From Desertimonas sp963733085 (lineage in GTDB: Bacteria > Actinomycetota > Acidimicrobiia > Acidimicrobiales > Ilumatobacteraceae), in the NCBI GenBank assembly GCA_963733085.1, contig CAVTBY010000007.1, positions 23,734-87,733 of the forward strand: DNA of 64,000 nucleotides. Reading direction: 5' to 3'. The translations under genes were made by a program, and so were the position numbers. Of this stretch, positions 1-7,645 are shown in pieces. The notes under the pieces were generated by a model, which saw only the letters and a program-made list of their open reading frames with translations, was not told the DNA's origin and searched no databases. Each line of letters begins with the position of its first letter. Position 1 is the first letter of the stretch.

Positions 1-754
1 GGCGATGCGCTACGTCATCGGCATCACCGCCGTGCAGATCCTCTGGCTCCTCCGACTCACGCTCCCGGAGGGACGCGCGATCGGCGCCACCAGCTTCTTG
101 GTCCTCGCCCTCGTCGAGCTGGCCGTCCCGATCTGGGCCGAGCGAGCGGCACCCCGGCAACAGTTCCATGCCGGGCACTTGGCCGAGCGGTTCGGCCTGT
201 TCACGATCATCGTCCTCGGCGAGGTGATCCTGTCCTCGACGCTCGCCGTACGCGAGGCCATCGACGCCGTCGGCGTCGAGTTCGCCGTGTTGGTCGTCGC
301 CGCCGCCGCGCTGGTGATCGCGTTCGCCGTGTGGTGGAGCTACTTCGGCCGCGACGACGAACCGGAGATCGACCGCTTCCACGGGGCGTTCTTCTGGGGG
401 TACGGTCACCTCCCGGTGTTCGCTGGCTTGGCCGCGTTCGGAGCAGGGGTTCACGTCGCTGTCGAGGCTGCGGCCGGTTCGGGTGACGTCACCGACCGTG
501 TCGCCGCCCTCGCCATCACGATCCCACTCGCCGTGGCCGTGGTCGGCTTCTCGATCAGCGTCGCCAACGCCAGCTCGGCCCGCGAGCGCAGATTGCTCCC
601 GCTCGAGGTGGCCAAGCTCGTCGTCCTCCTGGTGCTCGGGCTCACCGCCCCGATCTATGTCGCGATCGTCGGCACGGCCGTGCTGTTCGTCGCCGGCACG
701 ATCGTCCAAGGCAGGGTCCTGGAACGGCGCCTCGGGCTGGAGCTGCGGTCGTGA
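1..754 (+). CDS. LtrA-family membrane protein, 5' end missing
   Basis: The reading frame is open from the left edge, so the true start lies outside the window; the first ATG is at 5. About 250 residues are present, against roughly 360-400 for the low-temperature-requirement A family, so the N-terminal third is missing. Visible are about six hydrophobic membrane segments and the family-like stretch HAGHLAERFGLFTIIVLGE, in which a conserved His and Glu flank a membrane helix. LtrA proteins are integral membrane proteins of unknown biochemical role. The gene ends with TGA overlapping the start of the YbaK-like gene (ATGA-type overlap at 751-754 with GTG as the next start), so the two are probably translationally coupled. 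Family assignment is by pattern recognition only. Confidence 0.72.
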   Translation, partial: AMRYVIGITAVQILWLLRLTLPEGRAIGATSFLVLALVELAVPIWAERAAPRQQFHAGHLAERFGLFTIIVLGEVILSSTLAVREAIDAVGVEFAVLVVAAAALVIAFAVWWSYFGRDDEPEIDRFHGAFFWGYGHLPVFAGLAAFGAGVHVAVEAAAGSGDVTDRVAALAITIPLAVAVVGFSISVANASSARERRLLPLEVAKLVVLLVLGLTAPIYVAIVGTAVLFVAGTIVQGRVLERRLGLELRS

Positions 755-1241
755 CCATCGAAGCGGCCGTCCGTCAACGCGTGGCCGGGCTGTCGACACC
801 CGGCGTGGAGATCGTCGACTGTGATCCGGAGCTGGCCGACACGGCGGCGTTCTGCGCCACTTACGGGTACGCCATGGAGGACTCGGCCAATGCCATCGTG
901 GTCATTGGCAAGAGCGATCCACCTCGTTTTGTGTTGTGTCTCGTCCTGGCGACCACCCGGCTCGACGTCAACAAGGTCGTGCGGACTCGCCTCGGCACGC
1001 GCAAGGCGTCGTTCGCTCCCGCCGAGACCACCACAGCCCTCACGGGAATGGCCATCGGCGGCGTCACCCCCTTCGCCGTCCCGGACGGCCTGCCGATCTG
1101 GGTCGACGCAGTGTGATGGCCCGCGACCGCATCGTCGTCGGTGGCGGAAGTCGAGCGTGCAAGGTGGTCGGGCCGCCGGCGATGCTCCGCGAGCTCGTCG
1201 GTGTCGAGGTGATCGAAGGACTCGCCATCCCAGTTCTCTAG
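751..1241 (+). CDS. YbaK/EbsC-type aminoacyl-tRNA deacylase, frameshifted
   Basis: This is a small cytoplasmic protein of the YbaK/ProX/EbsC group, which hydrolyses mischarged aminoacyl-tRNA. Residues 1-121 read in the frame from 751, with the family features CLVLATTRLDVNKVVR and TGMAIGGVTPFAVP. The uninterrupted frame stops at 1116 just after LPIWVDAV, but the expected C-terminal third (VMARDRIVVGGGSRACKVVG and onward) follows immediately in the next frame to a stop at 1241. One missing G at about 1111 (GCAGTGTGATG where GCAGTGGTGATG is expected) explains this. I therefore annotate the whole span as one gene of about 163 residues with a single-base deletion, either a sequencing error or a recent mutation. 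It overlaps the LtrA gene by 4 bases. Confidence 0.75.
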
Positions 1242-1281
1242 GTTGAGGACCCGACCGGATGGTCGGCGACGGGTCATGTGT

Positions 1282-1453
1282 CCGCGACATCACGCACCCT
1301 TGCTCCTGAAGCCGACGTGGCACGGGGCGTGGCGACGGGTCGGGCGTTTGTGTCAGCGAAAGTGACCGATACGGGCGCATTGGCTGACACAGATCACAGC
1401 CGCCGGTTTGTGTCAGCGAACACGACGTCGGCGGTCATGTTCGCTGACACAGA
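1282..1453. repeat. Dispersed repeat family A, copy 1 (paired 47-bp palindromes)
   Basis: Two imperfect palindromic units of 47 bp lie at 1347-1393 and 1407-1453, exactly 60 bp apart. Each opens with TTTGTGTCAGCGAA and closes with GCTGACACAGA. Upstream of the pair are CCGCGACAT (1282) and TTGCTCCTGAAG. The same architecture, including the 60-bp period and the upstream words, recurs at 42081-42251. The unit is intergenic here, between the YbaK gene and the response regulator, whose 3' ends converge. No transposase is near; it resembles a non-autonomous intergenic repeat or a nucleoid or terminator element. Most of the gene-free stretch 1242-1564 is this repeat. Confidence 0.7.
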
Positions 1454-1554
1454 CGATTCGGACCCGGACGCTGATCAACATCGACGGCGCGTGGATGCTG
1501 TCCCGCGAGGAGTATTGCGACTTTCAGGCGGCATTCAACAGCTGCCCGGCGTGA
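1453..1554 (+). other. Possible gene remnant encoding a short C-terminal tail
   Basis: Directly after repeat A the frame reads through LINIDGAWMLSREEYCDF and ends QAAFNSCPA-stop at 1554, with an internal ATG at 1495. The residue composition looks protein-like and unlike the Arg/Ser-rich shadow frames nearby, but only about 33 residues are present and no ribosome-binding site precedes the ATG. It could be the tail of a gene destroyed by repeat insertion, a small protein, or chance. I cannot name a family. Confidence 0.22.
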
Positions 1555-1564
1555 GCGCTGATCG

Positions 1565-2293
1565 TCACGAAGCGGCCGCATCCGGAGCGAGCGGTCCGAT
1601 CGGGACCACCGTCTCGGCGACGAGGCGATAGCCCACCCTGACGACCGTCTCCAGCCGGGGACGGTAGGCCCCTTCACCAAGCAACCGCCGCAACGAGCTC
1701 GCCGCCACGCGCACGCGCCGGCGGTCTGCCGGTACCGGCTCGATCCCCCAAACCTCCTGCAGCAACGCTTCACACGTGACCACCTTGTTCGGTCGCCTGG
1801 CGAGCTCGACGAGCATCCGAAACAGCCGCACGGGGAAGCGCACGACGTCGCCACCGATCAGCACCGAGTGGGCGTCGACGTCGACGACCACGTCGCCAAC
1901 AACGAGGGTGGCTGGACCTCGTCGATGGACAGGACTGCTCCGGGCGAGAGCCATTACACGAGTGCGCAGCATCGCCGCCGAGGTCATGGGACCGAAGACG
2001 TCGTCGGCTCCAGCCTCGATCGCCGCCATCGCCCACGCCTCGTCGGTCGCCTCCTTCGGCACGACGATCACCCGTGCGCCGATCGATCGCCGGACATCCC
2101 GGCAGACCCGCATCACGTCGAAGTCAGCGAGCGAGCCATCGACCACCACGACGTCGGGGACAGCTTCGGCGAGCTCGATGATCAGTGAACGACGCACGGC
2201 GATGGTGCCGACGTCGTACCCGTCGTCGGCAAGGAGCTCGACGAGGACGTCGGGCACGTCGTGTCGGGAGTGGACGACTGCGATCCTTGTCAT
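1565..2293 (-). CDS. OmpR-type response regulator with atypical receiver
   Basis: The protein is 242 residues from the ATG at 2293, chosen because similarity to receivers begins there; a longer frame to 2356 adds residues without family character. Residues 1-115 form a CheY-like receiver: the phospho-acceptor strand is VPDVVVVDGSLADFD. The usual N-terminal acidic pair is replaced by HSRHD, and the Thr/Lys switch region reads VIVVPKEAT, so signalling may not be classical. Residues 145-235 form a winged helix of the trans_reg_C type (VWGIEPVPADRRRVRV, then ETVVRVGYRLV). It lies 75 bases after amtB on the same strand, and no sensor kinase is adjacent. A link to ammonium transport is inferred from position only. 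Confidence 0.8.
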   Translation of the reverse strand: MTRIAVVHSRHDVPDVLVELLADDGYDVGTIAVRRSLIIELAEAVPDVVVVDGSLADFDVMRVCRDVRRSIGARVIVVPKEATDEAWAMAAIEAGADDVFGPMTSAAMLRTRVMALARSSPVHRRGPATLVVGDVVVDVDAHSVLIGGDVVRFPVRLFRMLVELARRPNKVVTCEALLQEVWGIEPVPADRRRVRVAASSLRRLLGEGAYRPRLETVVRVGYRLVAETVVPIGPLAPDAAAS

Positions 2294-2368
2294 CGTGCGC
2301 TCGACTCCTCGGTAGCGGACACCCGCGTCGGTTGCCGCCCACCGGTGAGGCGGCAACCGACGACGAGA

Positions 2369-3817
2369 TCAGCCCACGAGCGCCGGCTCCGACTCCGGCT
2401 CCACCGGCGCCTCTGGCGCGTGGAACTCGGGGTAGGCACGCACGCCCATCTCCGGCTCGTCGAGGCCGAGGAGCTCGTCGGCTTCCTTGGAGCGGATGCC
2501 ACCCTTGCCCATCGACTTGGAGACGGAGTCCTGGATGCGGAAGAAGGCGTAGGCGATGCCGAAGATGACGGTCCACAGGACGACGACGCCGAGCAGCTGT
2601 GCGAAGAACTGTCCCGCGTCACCCCAGAACAGACCCTTCACTCCCTCGACATCGGAGCCGTTCCATCCCGCTCCGTAGCTGCCGTTGGCGAACAGGCCGA
2701 CGGCCAGCACGCCGAACGTCCCGTTGACACCGTGAACGGCGATGGCGCCGACCGGATCGTCGATCTTCAGCCTGCGCTCGACGAACCAGACGGACTCGAC
2801 GACGAGGACACCGGCGATGAGGCCGATGAGGGCAGCGATGATCGGTGAGACGAAGGCGCATGGGGCGGTGATGGCCACGAGCCCGGCGAGCATGCCGTTG
2901 GCCATCATTCCGGGGTCTGGCTTGCCGGTCCGGCGGCTGACCCACAACATCGACACGACGGCTCCGAAGGCGCCGGCGATCGCCGTGTTCGTCGCCACGA
3001 CGGCGAACTGCACGTCGGTTGCGGCGAACGTCGAGGCGGCATTGAAGCCGAACCAACCGAACAACAGGATGAACGTTCCGAGCAGCGCCATCGGAATGTG
3101 ATGCCCCGCCAACGTGCGCGGCTTGCCGTCGGCGTCGAACTTGCCGATCCGTGGTCCGAGGACGAGGGCGCCGGCCAGTGCTGCGACGCCGCCGACCGTG
3201 TGCACGACGCCGGAGCCGGCGAAGTCGACATACCCGGCACCGAAACCGAACGTGTCCCAGGTCTTGCTGAGCCATCCACCGCCCCAGGTCCAGGCGGCGA
3301 ACAAGGGGTAGTAGAGGGCGCCACAGAAGATGCCCCAGATGACGAAGCTGCCCCACTTCCACCGCTCGGCCATTGCCCCGGTCGGGATCGTGGCGACCGT
3401 GTCCATGAAGGCCACCATGTAGATGAACAAGGCGACGACCCCGGCGTCGATACCGCCACCGGACAGGGCCCACCCGCCCTTGAACAGAAAGATCCAGTTG
3501 TCGCCGAACTCGATCAATGGACTACCGACGGCAGCCCCGTAGCCACCGAAGTAGCCACTCATGTCGAGCGCACTCAGCGACAGTGGGAAGCCGATCAGGA
3601 AGAAGCCGACAAACCCGAGACCGAAGATGGCGAAGTTCGTGCTGACGACGTGGGCCGCGTGTTTGGCGCGACAGAAGCCGGTCTCCACGAGAGCGAACCC
3701 GGCCTGCATGAAGATCACCAAGATCGCCCCGATGACCACCCACAGCATGTTGATCTGGCCGCCGAGGGCCACCACCTCCTCGGCCTGGGCAACCAACGAG
3801 ATTCCCGACACGTCCAT
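2369..3817 (-). CDS. amtB: Ammonium transporter AmtB
   Basis: This 482-residue membrane protein of the Amt/MEP/Rh family conducts ammonium across the cytoplasmic membrane. About eleven transmembrane helices are visible. The channel twin histidines sit in SGVVHTVGG and IAVHGVNGTFG, and the signature stretch DFAGSGVVHTVGGVAALAG is intact. The N terminus starts extracellularly with a short hydrophilic lead (MDVSGISLVAQAEE) rather than a cleaved signal. The C-terminal tail after the last helix (about 50 residues, Glu/Pro-rich) is where PII proteins usually act. No glnK or PII gene is present beside it, which is unusual for actinobacteria; instead the upstream neighbour, 115 bases away, is an antiporter carrying GlnD-like ACT domains. 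Confidence 0.95.
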   Translation of the reverse strand: MDVSGISLVAQAEEVVALGGQINMLWVVIGAILVIFMQAGFALVETGFCRAKHAAHVVSTNFAIFGLGFVGFFLIGFPLSLSALDMSGYFGGYGAAVGSPLIEFGDNWIFLFKGGWALSGGGIDAGVVALFIYMVAFMDTVATIPTGAMAERWKWGSFVIWGIFCGALYYPLFAAWTWGGGWLSKTWDTFGFGAGYVDFAGSGVVHTVGGVAALAGALVLGPRIGKFDADGKPRTLAGHHIPMALLGTFILLFGWFGFNAASTFAATDVQFAVVATNTAIAGAFGAVVSMLWVSRRTGKPDPGMMANGMLAGLVAITAPCAFVSPIIAALIGLIAGVLVVESVWFVERRLKIDDPVGAIAVHGVNGTFGVLAVGLFANGSYGAGWNGSDVEGVKGLFWGDAGQFFAQLLGVVVLWTVIFGIAYAFFRIQDSVSKSMGKGGIRSKEADELLGLDEPEMGVRAYPEFHAPEAPVEPESEPALVG

Positions 3818-3932
3818 CCCCTACCTCCGACGGAAACGAGCGGCGGCCGATCCGGCGCTCTGCCGGGGAAGGTACGAACTTCTGATTTCCGGCGAATCGC
3901 CGCAATGTTTCCAGCGTGTTATTTGCGCGTGC

Positions 3933-6521
3933 TCAGCCGCCCAATCCGAAGGCGGTACGCACCGCCGCCCGCGCTCGCTCGCCGAGCTTGCGCCCGTGGC
4001 GGTCGGTGAGCTGGAAGCGGTTCTCGACGAAGTAATCCACGTCGCTGCCCACGGTTGCGGCGTGAACGTCGACCTTGGCAGCGTCGAAGGCGGCGGCGAT
4101 CGCCGCCAGCAGGCCGCGGCGGTCCGGGCCGCGGACGAGACACTGGGTGTGCCACGGAAAGGCCGTGTCATCGAACGACACCTCGACATCGGCCAACGAA
4201 GCGAGGTCGATCTTGCCCTTCAGCCGGCGCTCCATTCGCTCCGTCAGCCGGCCGGCGTCGGGGCGGTTGGCGCCGCGCACGACGAAGGAGTCGAGCACCG
4301 CCCCGTCCGGCCACGTCGTCAGTGAGGCGGCGACGACGTCGAGGTCGGCGCCGGCGATGGCGTCCGTGAGCCTGGCGAGCAGACCTGGTCGGTCGCGGCA
4401 GGACACATCGATGCGATACGTCCCGGGTTCGTTGAGCTCAGCGACGACGACGCGCACGACGCCCCTTCGCGGCCGCACGCCAACCAGCGACGCCTGCCGG
4501 GCGAGCTCCGCCGGGTCGTGGGACACGAGGAACGTCGGCGAAGCCATTTCGAGGCGGTGGCGCGCGACAGTCGACTCCGGCGCCAAGGTTTGCATCGCCG
4601 CTCGGCGACGGGCATCGACCACGGTCGTGGCCCCGTCGAGCAGCTCTGGATGCGACAACGCAGTGAGCAGTCGCTCGCGGATCTCATCGAGCTCCTTGCG
4701 CTGCCAATCGTCGTCGTCGAGGCGGGCCGCGGCGAGCTCGTGCGCGGCGTCCACCGCGGCGGCGCCACCGAAGTGCTCGGCGAGCTGGAGGATGCTCGAC
4801 TCGCCGAGCGAGTCGGGATTGGCCAGGGCGCCGTCGAGCAGCGCGGCGCCGTTGACGGCATCGACGATGCGCGGCGCCGAGTCGGGATCGAGGCGGGCGG
4901 CCAGGGCATCCACGCACTTTGGCCCGCCGGACACACACACGTCGCCGACCAGGGCACCGAGCAGCGTCGTGCGATCGGCGTGCTCGGCGATCCGCTGCAC
5001 CGTCGGCAGTTGCAGGATTCGCGTCGGGTCGAGCTCGCCTGGGTCGGCCCGCCGTCGCGCCAACGCCTCGCCGACCTCGGGAAGCGCACGGTCGAGGACA
5101 CCGGTGACATCCAGGAAGCGCAGGCTGCGGGCATCTCCCGTGCGCAGGACCGCGACGAGGCCGTCGGTGTCCTCCTGACGCCATTCGATCTCGGCACCGG
5201 CGCGGGCACCGAACCAGGACACGACGGTTCCGTCCGGAGTCGCCAGCGCCGCACGCCGCGCCACGTCCAGCGCCAACGGGACCATCAGACGCGTCGGTGG
5301 GTTGCCGCGCAACACGATGCGGTCGCCGACGACCGCCACTTCCCAGTCGGCGTCGCCGTCATCGTCGACTGCTGCCTCGGATCCGGTGCGCAAGCCGGCG
5401 ATCCGCCAACGCAGCAACGGCGGGGTCATCAGTGTGCTGACGAGGATCACGATCAGCATGGCGGCGTACTCGTCGTCACCCAGCACGCCCTCGGCGAGAC
5501 CGATTGACGCGAAGATGATCCCGACCTCGCCGCGCGGGATCATGCCGATGCCGACGAGCAATCGATCGACGGCCAAACCGGCCGTTCCCCACGCGGACGC
5601 CAGCTTGCCGATCACGCCGACCACCAGCAGCCCGATGGCGAGGCCGATGACTGCCGGCCGAATCATCGCCTCGACGTCGGCGGCGATGCCGATCTGCACG
5701 AAGAACACGGGGATCAACAGATTGCCCACGGAGCCGAGCTCACGCTCGACGCGGGCGTGCTGGTCGCTGCGCCCGATGGCCAAGCCGGCCACGAATGCGC
5801 CGATGATCGGGGCCAGGCTCGCCCAGTCTGCCGCCCACGACAAGGCGAGCACGAAAGCCACGGCGACAACGACGATCGTCGCCGACGAGCGCGACCAGCG
5901 CTCCACGGCGCGCAACGCCGCAGGAGCGGCGAGGACCCCGACGACCGTCGCGATGACGAGAAACCCGATCGCCCCGGCGACCGTCCCAGTGATCGACAAG
6001 GCGTCGACGTCGCCACCCGTCACCACCGAGACGACGACGGTGAGGATCAGCAGCCCGAGGACATCGTCAGCAACCGCGGCGCCGAGCACCACACGCGCTT
6101 CGGTTGTGGCCAGCGCGCGAAGGTCGCCGAACACGCGGGCCGTGATGCCGACGCTCGTCGCGGTGAGGGCGGCACCGATGAACAATGCCGTGTCGCCGGA
6201 CTCGCCGAAGCCGACGGCGACGGCGCCGCCGAGGACGAAGGGCGCAGCGACACCGATCATCGCCACGGTCATCGACGCTCGTCCGACGCGACCGAGCTCG
6301 GCTAGGTCCATCTCCATGCCGACCTGGACGAGCAACAGCAGGACGCCGAGCTCGGCGAGCACGACGATCGGCTCGCTGTGCGCCGGGATCCAACCGAGCA
6401 GCGACGGCCCGATGATGATGCCGGCGACGATCTCACCGACGACAGCAGGAACGTTGACCCGCTCACACAGTTCGGCAGCGAGCTTGGCGACGATGAGAAC
6501 CGCCGCCAGCTCGAGCAACAT
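3933..6521 (-). CDS. CPA2 cation/proton antiporter fused to a GlnD-like regulatory half
   Basis: This is an 862-residue fusion. Residues 1 to about 380 are a CPA2-type (KefB/NapA-like) antiporter with some twelve membrane helices, and the paired ion-binding Asp is visible in GAAVADDVLGLLIL. After an acidic linker (DDDGDADWE), residues ~400-685 resemble the C-terminal half of the PII uridylyltransferase GlnD: FLDVTGVLDRALPEVG matches the segment before the GlnD HD domain, and SPTFLVSHDPAELARQASLV matches the helix before its ACT domains. Metal-binding HD histidines are not apparent. Residues ~700-765 and ~790-855 are two ACT domains (SCRDRPGLLARLTDA; GPDRRGLLAAIAAAF). The nucleotidyltransferase half of GlnD is absent. 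GlnD ACT domains bind glutamine; the inference is nitrogen-status control of ion exchange, supported by amtB next door. Confidence 0.82.
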   Translation of the reverse strand: MLLELAAVLIVAKLAAELCERVNVPAVVGEIVAGIIIGPSLLGWIPAHSEPIVVLAELGVLLLLVQVGMEMDLAELGRVGRASMTVAMIGVAAPFVLGGAVAVGFGESGDTALFIGAALTATSVGITARVFGDLRALATTEARVVLGAAVADDVLGLLILTVVVSVVTGGDVDALSITGTVAGAIGFLVIATVVGVLAAPAALRAVERWSRSSATIVVVAVAFVLALSWAADWASLAPIIGAFVAGLAIGRSDQHARVERELGSVGNLLIPVFFVQIGIAADVEAMIRPAVIGLAIGLLVVGVIGKLASAWGTAGLAVDRLLVGIGMIPRGEVGIIFASIGLAEGVLGDDEYAAMLIVILVSTLMTPPLLRWRIAGLRTGSEAAVDDDGDADWEVAVVGDRIVLRGNPPTRLMVPLALDVARRAALATPDGTVVSWFGARAGAEIEWRQEDTDGLVAVLRTGDARSLRFLDVTGVLDRALPEVGEALARRRADPGELDPTRILQLPTVQRIAEHADRTTLLGALVGDVCVSGGPKCVDALAARLDPDSAPRIVDAVNGAALLDGALANPDSLGESSILQLAEHFGGAAAVDAAHELAAARLDDDDWQRKELDEIRERLLTALSHPELLDGATTVVDARRRAAMQTLAPESTVARHRLEMASPTFLVSHDPAELARQASLVGVRPRRGVVRVVVAELNEPGTYRIDVSCRDRPGLLARLTDAIAGADLDVVAASLTTWPDGAVLDSFVVRGANRPDAGRLTERMERRLKGKIDLASLADVEVSFDDTAFPWHTQCLVRGPDRRGLLAAIAAAFDAAKVDVHAATVGSDVDYFVENRFQLTDRHGRKLGERARAAVRTAFGLGG

Positions 6522-6682
6522 CGAGCGAGTGTAAGTACGTCGTCAGTGTCGAGCGTAAGGCCGAGAGTCGCCGGCAACCGAGAGATCACACGGCAGAAAC
6601 ACGCCAGAAACATGTGGGTCCAATCGTCGCGCCGGTCAGGCGCGCTGGCTCTGGAAGCGCGCGCGGCCGTCGGCGGCGTAGC

Positions 6683-6730
6683 GAACTGTGAGCCGTCGGC
6701 GCCGAAATCGGCGCCCAGCGCTCACAGTTC
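6683..6730. terminator. 48-bp palindrome, likely terminator after the dnaE2-hydrolase operon
   Basis: The arms GAACTGTGAGC and GCTCACAGTTC enclose an inner stem GGCGCCG-AAAT-CGGCGCC, giving a long two-part hairpin. It lies 16 bases past the stop of the hydrolase gene on the minus strand. There is no clear T-run, so it may act as a Rho-assisted or mRNA-stabilising hairpin. The rest of the gap 6522-6745 would hold the promoter of the antiporter gene, which I cannot pinpoint. Confidence 0.6.
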
Positions 6731-6745
6731 CAGGAGAAAGCCCGA

Positions 6746-7645
6746 TCAGCACCAAGCGGCGAGGCAGCGGCGGATCACGGACGCCAATTCGACGGGACGC
6801 TCGACCGGTGGCCAGTGCCCCACGTCTGGCCAGCGGACGACGTCGGTGCCGTTACCGGCTTCGCGGCGCAGCTTCTGGAGGCGGTCGACCATCGCCGGAA
6901 CGGCGATCGGGTCGAGCTCGCCCCACACGGCGGTCATCGGCACCGTTGCTTGGACGAGGCCGGCGGTCCAGCGCGGCTGGTTGCGGCGACGTTCGTCGAT
7001 GTAGCGGATCAGTCGCGGCAGCAGCAGGTCGCCGCCGTTGTGCTCCACGAGGGCGACCATGGCATCGAGCTCGTCGGCGTCGGGTTGGCCAGGCGGGAAC
7101 GTCGCCGCCAGGCTGGCGCGCAGCAGCTCATTGCCGAGTGATTCGGCGAGCGGTTCGTCGGGCAGGGCGAGCAACGCCTGCTGGCCGTCGGAGAGCTGGA
7201 CCAAGTCGATGAAGATCGAGCCGTTCGTCAGCACGCAGCCGGCGATGTCGAACGACAGCACGCCGTCGTGGTGACGGTGCAGCAACTCTGCAGCCACGGT
7301 GTCACCGACGTCGTGGGCGACGATCACTGCCTGGCCGACATCGAAGCTGTCCAACACGCTTTCCGCGCGATCGGCCTGGGTGAACAGCGAGTAGTCGCCG
7401 TCGACGGGCTTCTCCGACAGCCCGAAGCCGACGAAGTCGTGACCGACGACGCGGTGGTCGGCGGCGAGATCGGCGACTACATGACGCCAGTCGAACGTCG
7501 AGCCGGGAAAGCCGTGGAGCAGCACGACCGTCGGCGCATCGCGCGGGCCTTGGTCGATGGCGAAGACGGCGTGGTCGTCGATGTCCACCGCCGTGCCCCC
7601 TGCCCGCCACTGGTCGACCGCCGCCGGCAATTCCATCGACGTCAC
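6746..7645 (-). CDS. Alpha/beta hydrolase with Asp nucleophile
   Basis: This 299-residue cytoplasmic enzyme has the alpha/beta-hydrolase fold. The oxyanion motif is LLHGFPGS (about residue 43). The nucleophile elbow reads VAHDVGD, so the nucleophile is Asp, as in haloalkane dehalogenases and epoxide hydrolases rather than esterases. The acid is probably the Asp of GELDPIAVP and the base the His of DVGHWPPVE. A cap domain lies between. Substrate cannot be told from sequence. The start is GTG at 7645, overlapping the TGA that closes dnaE2 in a shifted frame (GTGA), which suggests coupled translation with the upstream polymerase gene. A second in-frame ATG three codons on is an alternative start. 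Confidence 0.8.
   Translation of the reverse strand: MTSMELPAAVDQWRAGGTAVDIDDHAVFAIDQGPRDAPTVVLLHGFPGSTFDWRHVVADLAADHRVVGHDFVGFGLSEKPVDGDYSLFTQADRAESVLDSFDVGQAVIVAHDVGDTVAAELLHRHHDGVLSFDIAGCVLTNGSIFIDLVQLSDGQQALLALPDEPLAESLGNELLRASLAATFPPGQPDADELDAMVALVEHNGGDLLLPRLIRYIDERRRNQPRWTAGLVQATVPMTAVWGELDPIAVPAMVDRLQKLRREAGNGTDVVRWPDVGHWPPVERPVELASVIRRCLAAWC

Noticed and set aside
1278..1631. A 117-residue ORF with FVSA/FADT repeats, also seen at 42040
   Set aside because: The apparent peptide similarity between the loci comes from the DNA palindromes of repeat A; there is no start signal and no family match.
7302..7641. C-terminal extension of DnaE2 beyond the SRDFH motif
   Set aside because: It lies out of frame over the N-terminal 115 residues of a good hydrolase gene and is Arg-rich shadow sequence.
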